Shown: positions 31,744 through 44,117, counted from the stretch's first letter. The stretch: DNA of 64,000 bases from Monoplex corrugatus (GCA_030674185.1 JAPXFY010000031.1:36445723-36509722), one strand, 5' to 3'. Notes: a model not told the origin generated them from the letters alone. Made by a program: numbers and translations.

Positions 31744-33666
31744 TATTGCGCTTATATCTGTAAGTTTCTTGCAATTAGTACTTAGGGGTGGAAACAGCTG
31801 AAAAGAAATAAGGGGAAATCTACAGGGGTCTGAAGATAACATTCTTTTTCAAGGATTAAAATCTATCCAATGCGGCACATTTTCAGGCATCAAATCAAAC
31901 ATGCAGAATACTGAAAAAGGCATTTTCTGCACTATTTAATTTTTGGACATGGACACATCAAATCTCAAATTATACTCATTATACATACTCTACTTTGAAA
32001 TAAATCAGCAGGACATAGATTTTCCAAGGACAAGGCCCATGTTATACAAGGAAATTGATTCTTTTTGTTGCAGAAATCCACAGATCCTAGGAGAATTGAC
32101 ACACCCTGGGAACTACTTCCAGTCCACATACAGGACCATCCCTGTCTAACCTATTGCATTTATTATTTCTCAGGATCGTCTCTGTCTAACCTTCTGCATT
32201 TATGGCTTTTCAGAATTGTCCCTGTCTAACCTATTGCATTTATGGTGTTTCAGGATCGTCCCTGTCTAATCTACTGCATTAATGGCTTTTCAGGATTGTC
32301 CCTGTCTAATGCCTAATCTATTGCATTTCAACTTCTCATGATTGTCCCTGTCTAACCTACGGCATTTATGACTTTGCAGAATCATCCCTGTCTAATCTAT
32401 TGTATTTATGACTTCTCAGGATTGTCCCTGTCTAATCTATTGTATTTATGGCTTTTCAGGATCGTATCTGTCTAAGAAACTGCTGGAAATTAAAGAAGAA
32501 CGTCACATCATCTTCTTTGCCCATGATAAGGCATCTAACAACATAAACCACAAGATCTTTTCACCACTGTCAAAAGAATAGGGTTTCCACAATGTCTAGC
32601 TGATCGTCCCTGTCTAACCTAGTGCATTTATGGCTTTTCAGGATTGTCCCTGTCTAACCCAGTATATTTATGGCTTTTCAGGATTGTCCCTGACAAACTT
32701 ATTGCATTTATGACTTTTCAGGATCATCCTTGTCTAACTTATTACATTTATGACTTCTCAGGAACATCCCTGTCTAACCTATTACACTTATGACTTCTCA
32801 GGATTGTCCCTGTCTAACCTATTGCATTTATGGATTGTCCCTGTCTAACCTATTGCATTTATGGATTGTCCCTGTCTAACCTATTGCATTTATGACATCT
32901 CAGGATCATCTCTGTCTAATCTATTGTATTTATGGCTTTTCAGGATCGTATCTGTCTAAGAAACAGCTGGAAATTAAAGAAGAAAGTCACATCATCTTCT
33001 CTGCCCATGATAAGACATCTAACAACATAAATCACAAGAAATCTTTTCATCACTGTCAAAAGAATAGGGTTTCCACAATGTCTAGCTGATTGTCCCTGTC
33101 TAACCTAGTGCATTTATGACTTCTCAGGATCGCCCCTGTCTAACCTAGTGCATTTACGGCTTTTCAGGATTGTCCCTATCTAACCTAGTGCATTTACGGC
33201 TTTTCAGGATTGTCCCTGTCTAACCTAGTGCATTTACGGCTTTTCAGGATTGTCCTGTCTAACCTAGTGCATTTATGGCTTTCCAGGATTGTCCCTGTCT
33301 AATCTATTGCATTTATGATTTCTCAGGATCATCCCTGTCTAATCTATTGCATTTATGACTTTTCAGGATCATCCTTGTCTAACTTATTGCATTTATGATT
33401 TCTCAGGATCATCCCTGTCTAATCTATTGCATTTATGATTTCTCAGAATCATCCCTGTCTAATCTATTGCATTTATGACTTTTCAGGATCATCCTTGTCT
33501 AACTTATTACATTTATGATTTCTCAGGATCATCCCTGTCTAATCTATTGCATTTATGGCTTTTCAGGATTGTCCCTGTCTAACGTATTGCATTTATGATT
33601 TCTCAGGATTGTCCCTGTCTAACCTATTGCATTTATGACTTCTCAGGATCATCTCTGTCTAATCTA

Positions 33667-34924
33667 CAGGCTGGGGAACAGGTGATCCCAAAAATCTCTG
33701 AAAAATAGGCCGGGGTCCAGGGGCCGCCTAGGCCCCGGTGGGGTCCAGGGGAAATTGAATTCGAGCATTTTTTGAAGACCCTTTCATGGCCTCTCGTGAT
33801 AGGCAAATTATCATGTGGCATGGAAAGAAACCAAACTAAAAACATCTTATTTACCATGCACCATGCAAAGAAATCATACCAAAAAAACAACAACTTATTT
33901 TTCTCCATTTTCTTGATGTACAGTAGTGCCTTGCTTCAAAAGTTCAATAATTCAGTTTTCACGAACAGAGTCCCCATAATGTTCTACTAAATGATGCATC
34001 ACCCACAGATTTATTCAAAGTCAAATACTGGCATCAGTCTACTGAGTCTAGTATTGTATATAGTCAACACTCACTCCACTTTCTTGTATGTGTACTGCAG
34101 AGCCTTGGTCAACTGTTCAGTCTTCACAAACTGAGCCCCATAAACAGGTAGTTCCTCTACTAATGATGCATCATCCTCAAACTTATTCAAAGTCAAATTA
34201 ATGGAAACAGTTTATAGGCCTACTTATCATAGTCAACACGATCTCTTCATACAGCATGGTAAGACAACAGGGGACAAAGAAGGTTATAAGTACACTATTT
34301 AAAAAAAAATGGCAAGAGAAGCCTGTTTTGTCTTGGTAGGGGGGGGGGGGGGCAGCCACAGATCCACTTGCACATCTTGGCCTTTCTTGTGGTCCTTTGC
34401 TGATTGTTTCCATACTGACTGATGGCCTCTCCAGCCTTGTTCACTTTGCGAATGCAAGTTGAAACTCGCTGATCGTAACCTGCCACTTTTGTTGACTTTT
34501 CAGTCCAGTCCCATCTCCATTTGCTGCTAACTGATCCTTCGTCAAACGTCTCGCCACGATTTACGATGCGTGATACGCACGACATTTTGCTGATCGTAGA
34601 CTCTAATGAAGCGTTAGGCTCTTGTGAAACATGCAGAAAATTGCTGAGAAAATCGTGTTCACAAACTGATGCGCCCGCCTCGGCAACAGTTTTATAAAAC
34701 ACGCGGAAATACCCTCACTACCGCGGGCGGCACTGCCTTGAAAAATGGTCTGATGAAAATCTGGACCGGAAATACTGGATACGGAACGATAATGAACTCG
34801 GGAGTGATCAAGTCCTTCAATATTTTTTTTTTCCTCGGCGTTTTTTTTTTATCGGACTCGTTTTCTTTTTCTCGGAAGTCGCTTTGAAAAATCTCGGAAA
34901 TCCTCGGAAGAGTTCCCCAGCCTG
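33667..34924 (-). mobile_element. Inverted-repeat DNA transposon (hAT-like?) in minisatellite
   Basis: Ends are perfect 13-bp inverted repeats CAGGCTGGGGAAC / GTTCCCCAGCCTG. Flanks are a direct duplication AATCTA (33661-33666 and 34925-34930); removing the element restores the array sequence TCTAATCTATTGTATTT. hAT elements often begin CAGG...GGAAC but make 8-bp duplications, so the class is open. The interior has a minus-strand ORF and AT-rich filler. Confidence 0.85.
34295..34702 (-). pseudogene. Transposon-internal ORF, zinc-finger-like N-terminus
   Basis: The ORF carries MSCVSRIVNRGETFDEGSVS, then KWRWDWTEKSTKVAGYD and CIRKVNKAGEAISQYGN. The pattern W.W......y.RK..k.G.A...y.n resembles a Cys-His segment at the start of some transposase-like proteins, with its second Cys changed to Ser. 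It ends in a Pro-rich tail caused by a G homopolymer. No catalytic domain follows. Confidence 0.4.
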
Positions 34925-36151
34925 AATCTATTGTATTTATGGCTTTTCAGGATCGTATCTGTCTAAGAAACTGCTGGAAATTAAAGAAGAAAGTCACATC
35001 ATCTTCTCTGCCCATGATAAGGCATCTAACAACATAAATCACAAGAAATCTTTTCATCACTGTCAAAAGAATAGGGTTTCCACAACGTCTAGCTGATTGT
35101 CCCTGTCTAACCTAGTGCATTTATGACTTCTCAGGATCGTCCCTGTCTAACCTAGTGCATTTACGGCTTTTCAGGATTGTCCCTGTCCAACCTAGTGCAT
35201 TTACAGCTTTTCAGGATTGTCCCTGTCTAACCTAGTGCATTTACGGCTTTTCAGGATTGTCCCTGTCTAACCTAGTGCATTTATGGCTTTTCAGGATTGT
35301 CCCTGTCTAATCTATTGCATTTATGGCTTTTCAGGATTGTCCTTGTCTAACTTATTGCATTTCTGGCTTTTCAGGATTGTCCCTGTCTAATCTATTGCAT
35401 TTATGGCTTTTCAGGATTGTCCTTGTCTAACTTATTGCATTTATGACTTTTCAGGATCATCCTTGTCTAACTTATTACATTTATGATTTCTCAGGATCAT
35501 CCCTGTCTAATCTATTGCATTTATGGCTTTTCAGGATTGTCCCTGTCTAACCTATTGCATTTATGATTTCTCAGAATTGTCCCTGTCTAACCTATTGCAT
35601 TTATGACTTCTCAGGATCATCTCTGTCTAATCAATTGTATTTATGGCTTTTCTGGATCGTATCTGTCTAAGAAACTGCTGGAAATTAAAGAAGAAAGTTA
35701 CATCATCTTCTTTGCCCATGATAAGGCATTTAACAACATAAACCACAAGAGATCTTTTCATCACTGTCAAAAGAATAGGGTTTCCACAATGTCTAGCTGA
35801 TCGTCCCTGTCTAATCTATTGCATTTATGCTTCTCAGGATTGTCCTTGTCTAACCTACTGCATTTATGACTTCTCAGGATTGTCCTTGTCTAACCTACTG
35901 CATTTATGGCTTTTCAGGAATCTCCCTAACCTATTGCATTTATTTCTCAGGATTGTCCCTGTCTAACCTATTGCATTTATGACTTCTCAGGATTGTCCCT
36001 GTCTAACCTATTGCATTTATGACTCCTCAGGATTGTCCCTGTCTAACCTATTGCATTTATGACTCCTCATCGTATGGGGTTGCGAAAATGTGTGAGCCAG
36101 TTCTGAAATGAAATGAAAATACAGAAAAAAATTCCACATACGCAAGTGCAA

Positions 36152-36302
<151 letters not shown>

Positions 36303-36467
36303 TAAGCGTGTGCACTCATGGGTAAAAGCTGTTTACCAATTGTGTCAGGTCCCTGAACTGTTTATTTACCAAACAATATAAATTGCTAGGTTCAAAACAC
36401 ATGCTCACATGAACAGACACACACCCCACCCTTGTGTGCTTGCATCTGTCTCTGAGTGTTACTAAGT

Positions 36468-36716
36468 TCAACTCTTTGACTCCCACAACTTTAACGCTTT
36501 GACTCTCTTGCCCTATCCTGCAGGAAGCTGGTGGATAGGGTGAGGCAGTCAAAGAGTTGAGTTTTTGTTTTCCTAGCATAAGTGTTATTAAGTTTAACCC
36601 TTAGATTCCCGCACCCTACCCACCAACTGCGAAAACTTAACCCTATGACTCCCTCACCCTATCCATCAGCTTCCTGCAGGATGCTGGTAGACAGGGTATG
36701 GGAGTCAAAGAGTTAA
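36468..36716. mobile_element. Two TTAA fold-back elements, copies 8 and 9
   Basis: First copy 36468-36561 (TTCAACTCTTTGACTCCCAC...GTCAAAGAGTTGA), second 36594-36716 (TTAACCCTTAGATTCCCGCAC...GAGTCAAAGAGTTAA), which contains a nested TTAACCC arm. The second copy ends 4 bp before the splice donor of the exon at 36723. Confidence 0.82.
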
Positions 36717-36722
36717 AAGCAC

Positions 36723-36852
36723 CTTGGTATGAAGACTGATCCTGCATCATCCATTCTGGTCCTGGATCTTCAGCCACATCAATCTCTATCTTCACTTTCG
36801 ACATCTTCAGCCGCTCATGGGACGACCCGCGGCCAGTGCGGACACCAGACAT
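36723..36852 (-). CDS. Predicted first coding exon of zinc-finger unit(s)
   Basis: The ATG at 36852 opens 43 codons: MSGVRTGRGSSHERLKMSK, then VKIEIDVAEDPGPEW and MMQDQSSYQ. It holds one SUMO-consensus motif (VKIE). The donor CATACCAAG|GTGCTT is phase 1, as required by the acceptors at 30705 and 16422. With unit B it predicts 557 residues, with unit A 607. A later ATG (MSKVKIE) could also be the start. No other exon in the window fits, so it may be shared. Support is codon phase and motif type only. Confidence 0.55.
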
Positions 36853-36939
36853 CCGATGCAATTTCTACACAGATGTAGGCAGTTACATCTACTGAGACTG
36901 CAGAATATAACAGTGACGCAAACAATCAAATCTAATAGT

Positions 36940-37817
36940 ATGTTTAATTAAATACTTTTTTTCACAAACATGAAATCTAATGGTATGTTTAAATACACTG
37001 ACACAAACATGAAATCTAATACTATTTAGTGACACAAACATGAAATCTAATAGTATGTTTAAATACATTTTTTCACAAACATGAAATCTAATAGTATGTT
37101 TAAATACAGTGAGTGACACAAACATGAAATCTCATACTATGTTTAAATACATTTTTCACAAACATGAATCTAACAGTATGTTTAAATACAGTGACACAAA
37201 CATGAAATCTAATAGTATGTTTTAATACAGTGACACAAACATTAAATCTCATACTATGTTTAAATACTTTTTTTTCTCAAACATGAAATCTAATACAATG
37301 TTTAAATACAGTGACACAAACAGTAAATCTAATACTATGTTTAAATACATTTTTTCACAAACATGAAATCTAATACTATGTTTACATACATTTTTTTCAC
37401 AAACATGAAATCTAATCCTATGTTTAAATAAAGTGACACAAACATGAAATCTAACACTATGTTTAAATATATTTTTTTCACAAACATGAAATCTAATACA
37501 ATGCTTAAGTACAATGACACAAACATGAAATCTAATACTATGTTTAAATACATTTTTTCACAAACATGAAATCTAATACTACGTTTAAATACAGTGACAC
37601 AAACATGAAATCTAATACTATGTTTAAATACTTTTTTTTTTCACAAACATGAAATCTAATAGTATGTTTAAATACAGTGACACAAATATGAAATCTAATA
37701 CTATGTTTAAATACTTTTTTTTTCACAAACATATCTAAAACTATGCTTAAATACAGTGACACAAACATGAAATCTAATACTATGTTTAAATATTTTTCTT
37801 TCATAAACATGAAATCT
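36940..37817. repeat. AT-rich minisatellite (39/41-bp alternating units), left part
   Basis: Units GAAATCTAATACTATGTTTA + AATACAGTGACACAAACAT and GAAATCTAATACTATGTTTA + AATACATTTTTTCACAAACAT tend to alternate, giving an 80-bp dimer. ORFs on the minus strand are repeat artefacts. Confidence 0.94.
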
Positions 37818-37917
37818 AATCATCATCATCATCAGGTGCCCTGCCGCATGGCGTTGGCGACCATGGACTTCCAACCATCTCTATCTCTCGTTGCCCCTAG
37901 CATCTCCCCCACCCTCT

Positions 37918-40193
37918 TCATCCCAGCCACTCTGCAAGTCCGTCCAGCATTCTCTCCCTGGGTCTACCTGGTGCTCTCTTTCCCTCCAGCTTTCCCGTTG
38001 TGACCAGGTGCTCCAAATCCCCCTTCCTCATAAAATGGCCTATAAATGTTGCCTGTCTTTTCCTAATCTTCCTTATGAGTGATCTACTTGTGTCTGCCTC
38101 CATCAAGACTGTCTCGTTTGTTTTCTTTGCTGTACATGGAACTCCCAACATTCTTCTGAGAAACCACATCTCGGCTGCCCCAATCCTGCTCTGGCTTTGC
38201 TTGCTGACTGTCCACGCCTCGCATCCGTACAACAGTATTGGTTCTATATAACATTCAAGGACTCTCTTTCTGATGTTAATTGGTAGGCATTTGTTGGTAA
38301 GAATGCTTATCATCTTCTTGAATGCTGTTTTGGCTTGGCCGATTCTGCCAGCTATTTCCGATGTGCATCTGCCGTCTGATGAAATGACCGTTCCCAGGTA
38401 TTTGAACTTATTAACCTGTGTCAAGGTTGTGCCATTTGCTGTTATTTTGCATGAGGGGATTTCATGTTTTTTACTGATCACCATGACTTCAGTCTTCCTG
38501 CTGTTTAGTTCCAACCCCTTACCTTTGCTTTCTGTTTCTAGTATATTCACAAGGTTTTGTAGGTCCCTTTCATTTTCTGCAATTGGCATGGTGTCATCTG
38601 CGTACCGAATGTTGTTTATCATTTTCCCTCCAACCTTTAATCCAGGGTCTTCTTCTAGGTTTCTCATGATGTTTTCGCAATGTAGTGAAAACAGATCTGG
38701 TGACAAAACACAACCCTGTCTGACTCCTCTTTTGATGTTTTGAAAAGAGCTTATATTGTTTTCTATTCTCATTGCAGCTGTCTGTTCCCAGTACATATTC
38801 CTGATTAATCGTAGATCTTTTCCATCGACATTGAGTCTCTCCAGTTGGTTGATCAATTCATCATGTTATACCCGATCGAAAGCCTTGGTATAGTCAACAA
38901 AGCATAAATACAAATCCTTATTCATCTCAATTGACCTCTCTATGATAGTTCTTAGGATGTATATGGCATTAATAGTTCCTTTCCCCTCCACAAATCCACA
39001 CTGTCCTTCTGCTATTTCTCTTTTGATTCTATTCCTTTCCTCATCATGATTATTCTTAACAGGATTTTTGTTACATGACTCATCAAACTGATTGTGCGAT
39101 GGAGTTCGCATTCTATAGCCCCTGTCTTCTTTGGAAGTGCAATGAAAATTGATTTTGACATATCTTTGGGGATTTTTCCAGTGTCATAAATTTCATTTAG
39201 GAGGACTGTTATTTTTTCTAGGCCAAATTCCTCCAGGGCTTCAATCATCTCTGTAGTAATGTTGTCTGGTCCTGGGGCTTTTCCTGGTTTCATCTTTTTC
39301 AGTGCTGCTCTAACTTCATCTTTCATTATGGGTGGTCCTTCAAAGTTCTTTTTTATAATGTGTTCTTCGTTTCTGTCATCCTCAAAAAGGTCTTTAAGGT
39401 ACTCTCCCCATCTGTCTAATATTTTGTCTTTTTCCATGATAAGCGTGCCATCTTTCGATTTTAAGCAACCAGTTGATGTGCATGTATTTTTCCTGTGGAC
39501 AATTTCTTCAATTTGTCTGTACATACCCTGAGGATCCATTTTGTGTCGTTCTTCTATCTCTTTGCATTTTGTGTTCAGCCAAGCCTCCTTAGCTTCATTG
39601 CACCTATACCTGATTTCTTTGTTTATCTTCCTGTATATCTCCTCGTTCCTCTTTGCCTTCCTCCTTTCCTTCATCAGGCCCAAAATTTCATTAGTCATCC
39701 AACTCTTTTTTGCTTTTCTATTTGCCTTAGGGATTTCTTCACAAGCTTCATTTATAGAACTTCTCAACTTTGTCCATTGTTCCTCACTGTCACCAACGTC
39801 TTCCAGAGCACTGAATTTGTTTTGAACATGTACATTAAATTTTTGACGTATCATTTCATCTGACTTTAAGAGTCCAAGGTTTAGTTTGATGTTGCTTTTG
39901 GTCTGTTTCCTTTTCCTCAATTTCAGCCTAAACCTTCCCACTACTGGATTGTTGTCACTGTTGCAGTCTGCGCCTGGCAGTGTTTTTGCTGACAGTAAAG
40001 AATTTCTAAATCTTTTGTTGATCAGGATGTAGTCAATTTGATTTTTGGTATTATCTCCTGGACTCATCCAAGTCCATTTTCTTCTGTTAGGCTGCTCAAA
40101 CCAGGTGTTTCCTACTATGAACTCATTCATCTGTGCCCATTCTACAAGACTTCCCCCCTCTTTCATTTTGTGTACCAAGGCCATGAGGTCCAA
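37918..40193 (-). pseudogene. LINE reverse transcriptase, frameshifted
   Basis: Three overlapping frames: 40193-39012 (linker and first RT motifs), 39111-38866 (GQCGFVEGKGTINAIYIL, FVDYTKAFDRV) and 38856-37918 (GVRQGCVLSPDLFSLHCENI, YADDT, thumb, GRPRERMLDGL). The YADD pair is intact, but the gene cannot be read through. Confidence 0.88.
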
Positions 40194-40618
40194 CTATATC
40201 CTCCACCCTATCCTGTCCCACTTTAGCATTAAAATCTCCCATTATGACTGTAACTTCTTGTGATTTACATTGGACCTTGGCTATCTCTAAAACTTCATAG
40301 AAGTTGTCGATATCTTCCTGAGTACTTGCAGATGTTGGTGCATACACCTGTATGATGTTGATATCAAAAGGTTTGCCTCCGAATTTGACCAGTAAAACTC
40401 TGTCGGACACTGCCCAGTATCCCTTAACTGCTTTTGATTTGTCTTTGTCCATTATGATGCCTACTCCTCTTTCATGTGAATTACCACCAGAGTATATCAC
40501 TGTATATTCCCCTGATGTTATCATGCCTGCCCCCTTCCATCTCACTTCCCCCAGTCCTAAAATACTAATGTTAAGCCTTTCCATCTCCATTTTGATGTTG
40601 TCTAATTTACCTTTCTGC
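40123..40618 (-). pseudogene. LINE endonuclease (APE-type) fragment
   Basis: The frame begins inside the APE-type fold at KLDNIKMEMERLNISILGLG; the usual TWNVRTL start is missing, so the copy is 5'-truncated. GLGEVRWKG, VYAPTSAS and GDFNAKVGQ are the standard motifs. It shifts frame near 40190. Confidence 0.85.
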
Positions 40619-40619
40619 A

Positions 40620-41095
40620 GCATGAAATCTAATAGCATGTTTAAATACAGACACAAACATGAAATCTTATACTATGTTTAAATACATTTTTTTCACAAAC
40701 ATGAAATATAATACTATATTAGCATGTTTAAATACGGTGACACAAACATGAAATATAATACTATGTTTAAATACATTTCTTTCACAAACATGAAATCTAA
40801 TACAATGTTTAAATACAGTAACACAAACATGAAATCTAATACTATGTTTAAATACATTTTTTCACAAACATGAAATATAATACTATGTTTAATCACAATG
40901 ACACAAACATGAAATTAATACAATGTTTAAATACATATCACAAACATGAAATCTAATACAATTTAAACAAACACTAAACATGAATTAAACTACTTTAATA
41001 ATTTTTTTACAAAACACGAAATATAATACTATGTTTAAATACATTTTTTCACACACATGAAATCTAATAGCATGTTTAAATACATTTTTCTTAAC
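40620..41095. repeat. AT-rich minisatellite, right part
   Basis: Continuation of the array at 36940, with more diverged units toward 41095. Confidence 0.92.
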
Positions 41096-41269
41096 GCATT
41101 TCCTCCATGGCATAGCATTACATGTGAATTAAAGGAAAAAAACAATGGTGTAGATTTTCTAGATTTTAGCCAAGGAGAAACATTCTGTGGCCATGGGATC
41201 TTTGTATCATGTTAGTGCATACTGCACAAGGAATTTGCACTTTCTGTCTCTATTGAAAGATTTTAGACC

Positions 41270-41345
41270 TAATATCCATGTCACCAGTGCAGGTTTCAGG
41301 CAGTGAGGAGGCACTGGTGACACATTATATGCCATTCAAGTATTG
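41270..41345 (+). repeat. Flanking direct repeat (also at 44118)
   Basis: CATGTCACCAGTGCAGGTTTC, then GGCACTGGTGACACATTATA and GCCATTCAAGT; 44118-44205 repeats it almost base for base. Each copy contains the inverted pair CACCAGTGC / GCACTGGTG. Confidence 0.75.
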
Positions 41346-41677
41346 TAATTTATTGTTATTTTTGTTTAAAGCCAGCTTGACTGCATAGAGCCATATCAGG
41401 GCTACAACTGTTTCAAAACATACACAATACTTCAACGAGACAAAAAAGGAAAAGAAAATTAATACACATATCAATGCATTTGCATATAATCAAGGAGAAG
41501 CCCCTGGCATTCACCACTCCCTCCAATTTATTGCACAGGGATTTAAAGAACATACCAGAATACCAACTTAAACATGAACTATAAGGACACTAAAACATAT
41601 GTAAAATCGGGCCTAAACTACTACAATTGCTTCCACATATCTCATTTTCCCAGAGCCAAAAATGCACTTAACCCCAC

Positions 41678-43858
41678 AAGTGCCGTATTGTAAAATTTAC
41701 GGTGCTCTCAGAGCCTTCTGTGGTGCATACAAACGTAAAATTTAGAGGTAATCTGACACACATTTCAGCCTAATGTAAATGGGAGAGAAGCACTGACTGA
41801 TGTTGTCAGTCTCAGAGAGGATTCATAAAACTAAAGTGACTAGCTTCCCTCACATGACTTTTTGACCTATGTAACTCTCACCAGATTGGTTTTACTTATC
41901 TGAAAAGAGAAACTGATTTTCAGCAAAATGCTGACATCAGGACTGTCTTGCAATGCTGCATGTTTACAACCTCTGAAAGCATGTGAGTTGAGTCAAGAAC
42001 TCATAATTGATTGTAGGATGATTCAGAAGACAAATCGGACACAAGAAGAGGTTGAAAACAGCAGTAGTTACTCGCTGTTGGTATGAAATGTGCACTAGAC
42101 AGACCCAACACGAAAAGTATTGATTTTCCAAGCATGTGACACAAAGACAATACTGGCAGCTAGCCAACACATTCACACCCTTCAAAAAAACAGGACAACA
42201 TTGTAGAATAACTCGAACACTTTCAGTGAGTAGTATTAGAAGCAGCAAGGGGAGGACTAAGGTGATGGAGTGGGATGGGGGTGGGGGGGGGGTGGCGGTA
42301 GCGGACGACTCAACCGGGTCAAGCCACTTAGTGCACCAGTACACTGCGGCTCTTTGTAGCTCATCAGCTGTCAGTGATCTGTCACCTGGAAATGGCTGAC
42401 TTCCAATTCAGTGGCGGGGCGACCATCCCCAACCCAGGCGGGTCACAGGTGGCGGATAGTGAAGCCCTTCAGATTTGGAGGGTGGCTGTGATTAAGCTAG
42501 CTTGCTAGCAAATAAACAGTCCCGGACCAAACTGGCGGTGTTCCTATCAGGACAGGTGGGGTAGCAGGTGGCGCTGCTATCCTTAAAAAATGCCCCAGGT
42601 GTCCCATGATGGATTCATTAGCGGGTAAGGGCCGCTATAAGCCCTAGCTACAGGTGGGATCCCCAGAAAACAATCCCCCCTGTGCTCCCAGGGCAGTACG
42701 TACGGGCCAGGAGCTAAGGGTGGGGCAACCCCTACAGAAAACCTAGAATGCTGAAGACAAAGGTACCGGGCCAACGTGCGCCTTCTAACAAACCACTGTA
42801 CCATGCACTTATCGCATAATGGCTACACACTCTTCGAGTTCAGACAAGAATGGCCATTCATCACCTGGACTCAGCTGACTGTGTAGCAGCGTACGCCAAG
42901 AAGAAGAAGAAGAAAAAGAAGATGATCTGTCAGTAGGTGGTCAGCCAAAGTCTGAACACTTTTACATTTCATCAGGAGGGCCATATCTTCATATTTTTTT
43001 CTTTTGTTTTTTCGGTTTCTATTGTGACGGTTATGAGTTTTTTACTACATAAATCATCTGAAAATACATTTAGTCATGGCTAATGCATCATTCTGTATAA
43101 TTTCATGCATAGATTCCCATAAATATGGAAGCAAAAGTTGTTTTAACTCTTTGGAGACGCACCCTAAAATGGCTGCTGAAACTCTCGAGACACACAGTTT
43201 TTGGTACTTTTTAAAAAATTATGGAGAATATCCAATGACAATAAATCTATCCTGTTTATATGTTTTAAAGGTCATTATGTCTACTTTGTAACTGTGCTGA
43301 CAGCTTGTTTATGCATGCTTTCATTTTTTTCTGGTTTACCATTGAAAATGGCATGCAAATAGCAAAAACAGAAAAGTTCTGGATGTACACACACATGACT
43401 TATCAAACTGCTGCTTATCACAAAACTGCACTTAACATGTCACAGGATGTACATTCTTCACTGGAAGTCACTATAGTTCTGCTTTTATGAATATTTAGTC
43501 AAAAGATTAAAGCGTAGAGTCTTGACTTCGAAATTCTTTGTTGGTACTGCGAAACAAGCTAAAAATAGAGTTCCAACAGTCTCCTACGGTCAAAGGGAAA
43601 GAACTCTACTTAGAAAAATGGTTAAACTCTGTTGTCAGTATAATCTCCCTTATTCTAGTATACACCTAGTCTTGGTACAAAAAAAACCATAGCATCTCCG
43701 CAGCTATAGCTGTGGAGCGTCACAGTCGAGACACAGAGCTCTGCAGCTATAGCTGCAGGGCATCGCATTGAGTTAATGTACATGGTAGTGATGCAACGTT
43801 TTTCCCTGGCACATGGAAAACACCGGATGTCAAAAAACGTCGGCACTCAAGGGGTTAA
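41678..43858. mobile_element. TTAA element 4 (2181 bp), piggyBac-type
   Basis: Termini TTAACCCCACAAGTGCCG (left) and the complement of TTAACCCCTTGAGTGCCG (right), 15 of 18 bp identical. Inserted at a TTAA in R560 with the paralogous empty site present six times in the window. Near the right end two palindromes, GCAGCTATAGCTGT (43700) and CTGCAGCTATAGCTGCAG (43741), look like subterminal binding repeats. I see no transposase in the interior. Confidence 0.85.
42395..42925 (+). repeat. GC-rich retroposon-like insert inside TTAA element 4
   Basis: Composition changes sharply to GC-rich (GGCGGGGCGACCATCCCC, CAGGTGGCGCTGC, GGGCCAGGAGC) and ends GCGTACGCC followed by (AAG)n. An A/G-rich tail suggests a retroposed unit. 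Its class and left boundary are uncertain. Confidence 0.5.
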
Positions 43859-44117
43859 TACATGTACCTAATTATCAATCCTAAGAGAAAGCATGAAGAC
43901 TTTAATGAACACATACAGGTGAATGGACCAGCAAGGTAGAAAATGATACAAAAATGACAGAAAACAAAGGAGGAAGAAAGGAACAAAGAGGGTGACAAAA
44001 AAAAAAAAAAGGAACTTTCTCGCTCAGAATTTCCAGAAGGTGGGGATACTATTTATACTGAAAGAGCCCCCGGCATCCCTGTGGGTGGGGCGGGGTGGGG
44101 TATCCAGGACCACTGAA

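Larger units (their letters stand above)
32135..36072. repeat. 40-bp minisatellite with higher-order structure
   Basis: Unit of 40 bp: GGATTGTCCCTGTCTAACC + TATTGCATTTATGGCTTTTCA. The array is interrupted four times (about 32460, 32945, 34950, 35660) by the same 150-bp block, which starts AAGAAACTGCTGGAAATTAAAG and ends GGGTTTCCACAATGTCTAGC, giving a higher-order period. A diverged copy of the block stands alone at 44205-44340. The transposon at 33667-34924 splits the array. Confidence 0.95.
37818..40618 (-). mobile_element. RTE-like LINE inserted in minisatellite
   Basis: Minus-strand element ending in a (GAT)n tail (37818-37835). Order from the 5' side: an endonuclease part missing its first residues (GLGEVRWKGAG, NIIQVYAPTSAS, GDFNAKVGQ), a linker, then reverse transcriptase (GKAPGPDNITTEM, LPKK, FVDYTKAFDRV, GVRQGCVLSP, YADDT) and a C-terminus GRPRERMLDGLAEWLG. 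The short 3' region and simple tail fit the RTE group. At least three frame changes separate the parts, so it is dead. CATGAAATCTAAT borders both ends, but the target repeat also contains it. Confidence 0.9.
41353..44085 (+). repeat. Interspersed repeat R560, copy 6, split by TTAA element
   Basis: Left part 41353-41677 ends CAAAAATGCAC; right part 43859-44085 starts TACATGTACCTAATTATC. The intact copies read AATGCAC-TTAA-TACATGTA, so the split lies exactly at TTAA. Confidence 0.92.

Noticed and set aside
32135..36072. Possible CRISPR-like array (regular 40-bp units)
   Set aside because: Units are contiguous without unique spacers, and the DNA is plainly eukaryotic; a minisatellite explains it.
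43142..43190. Another TTAA element end (TTAACTCTTTGGAGACGC)
   Set aside because: No inverted partner found on the other side.
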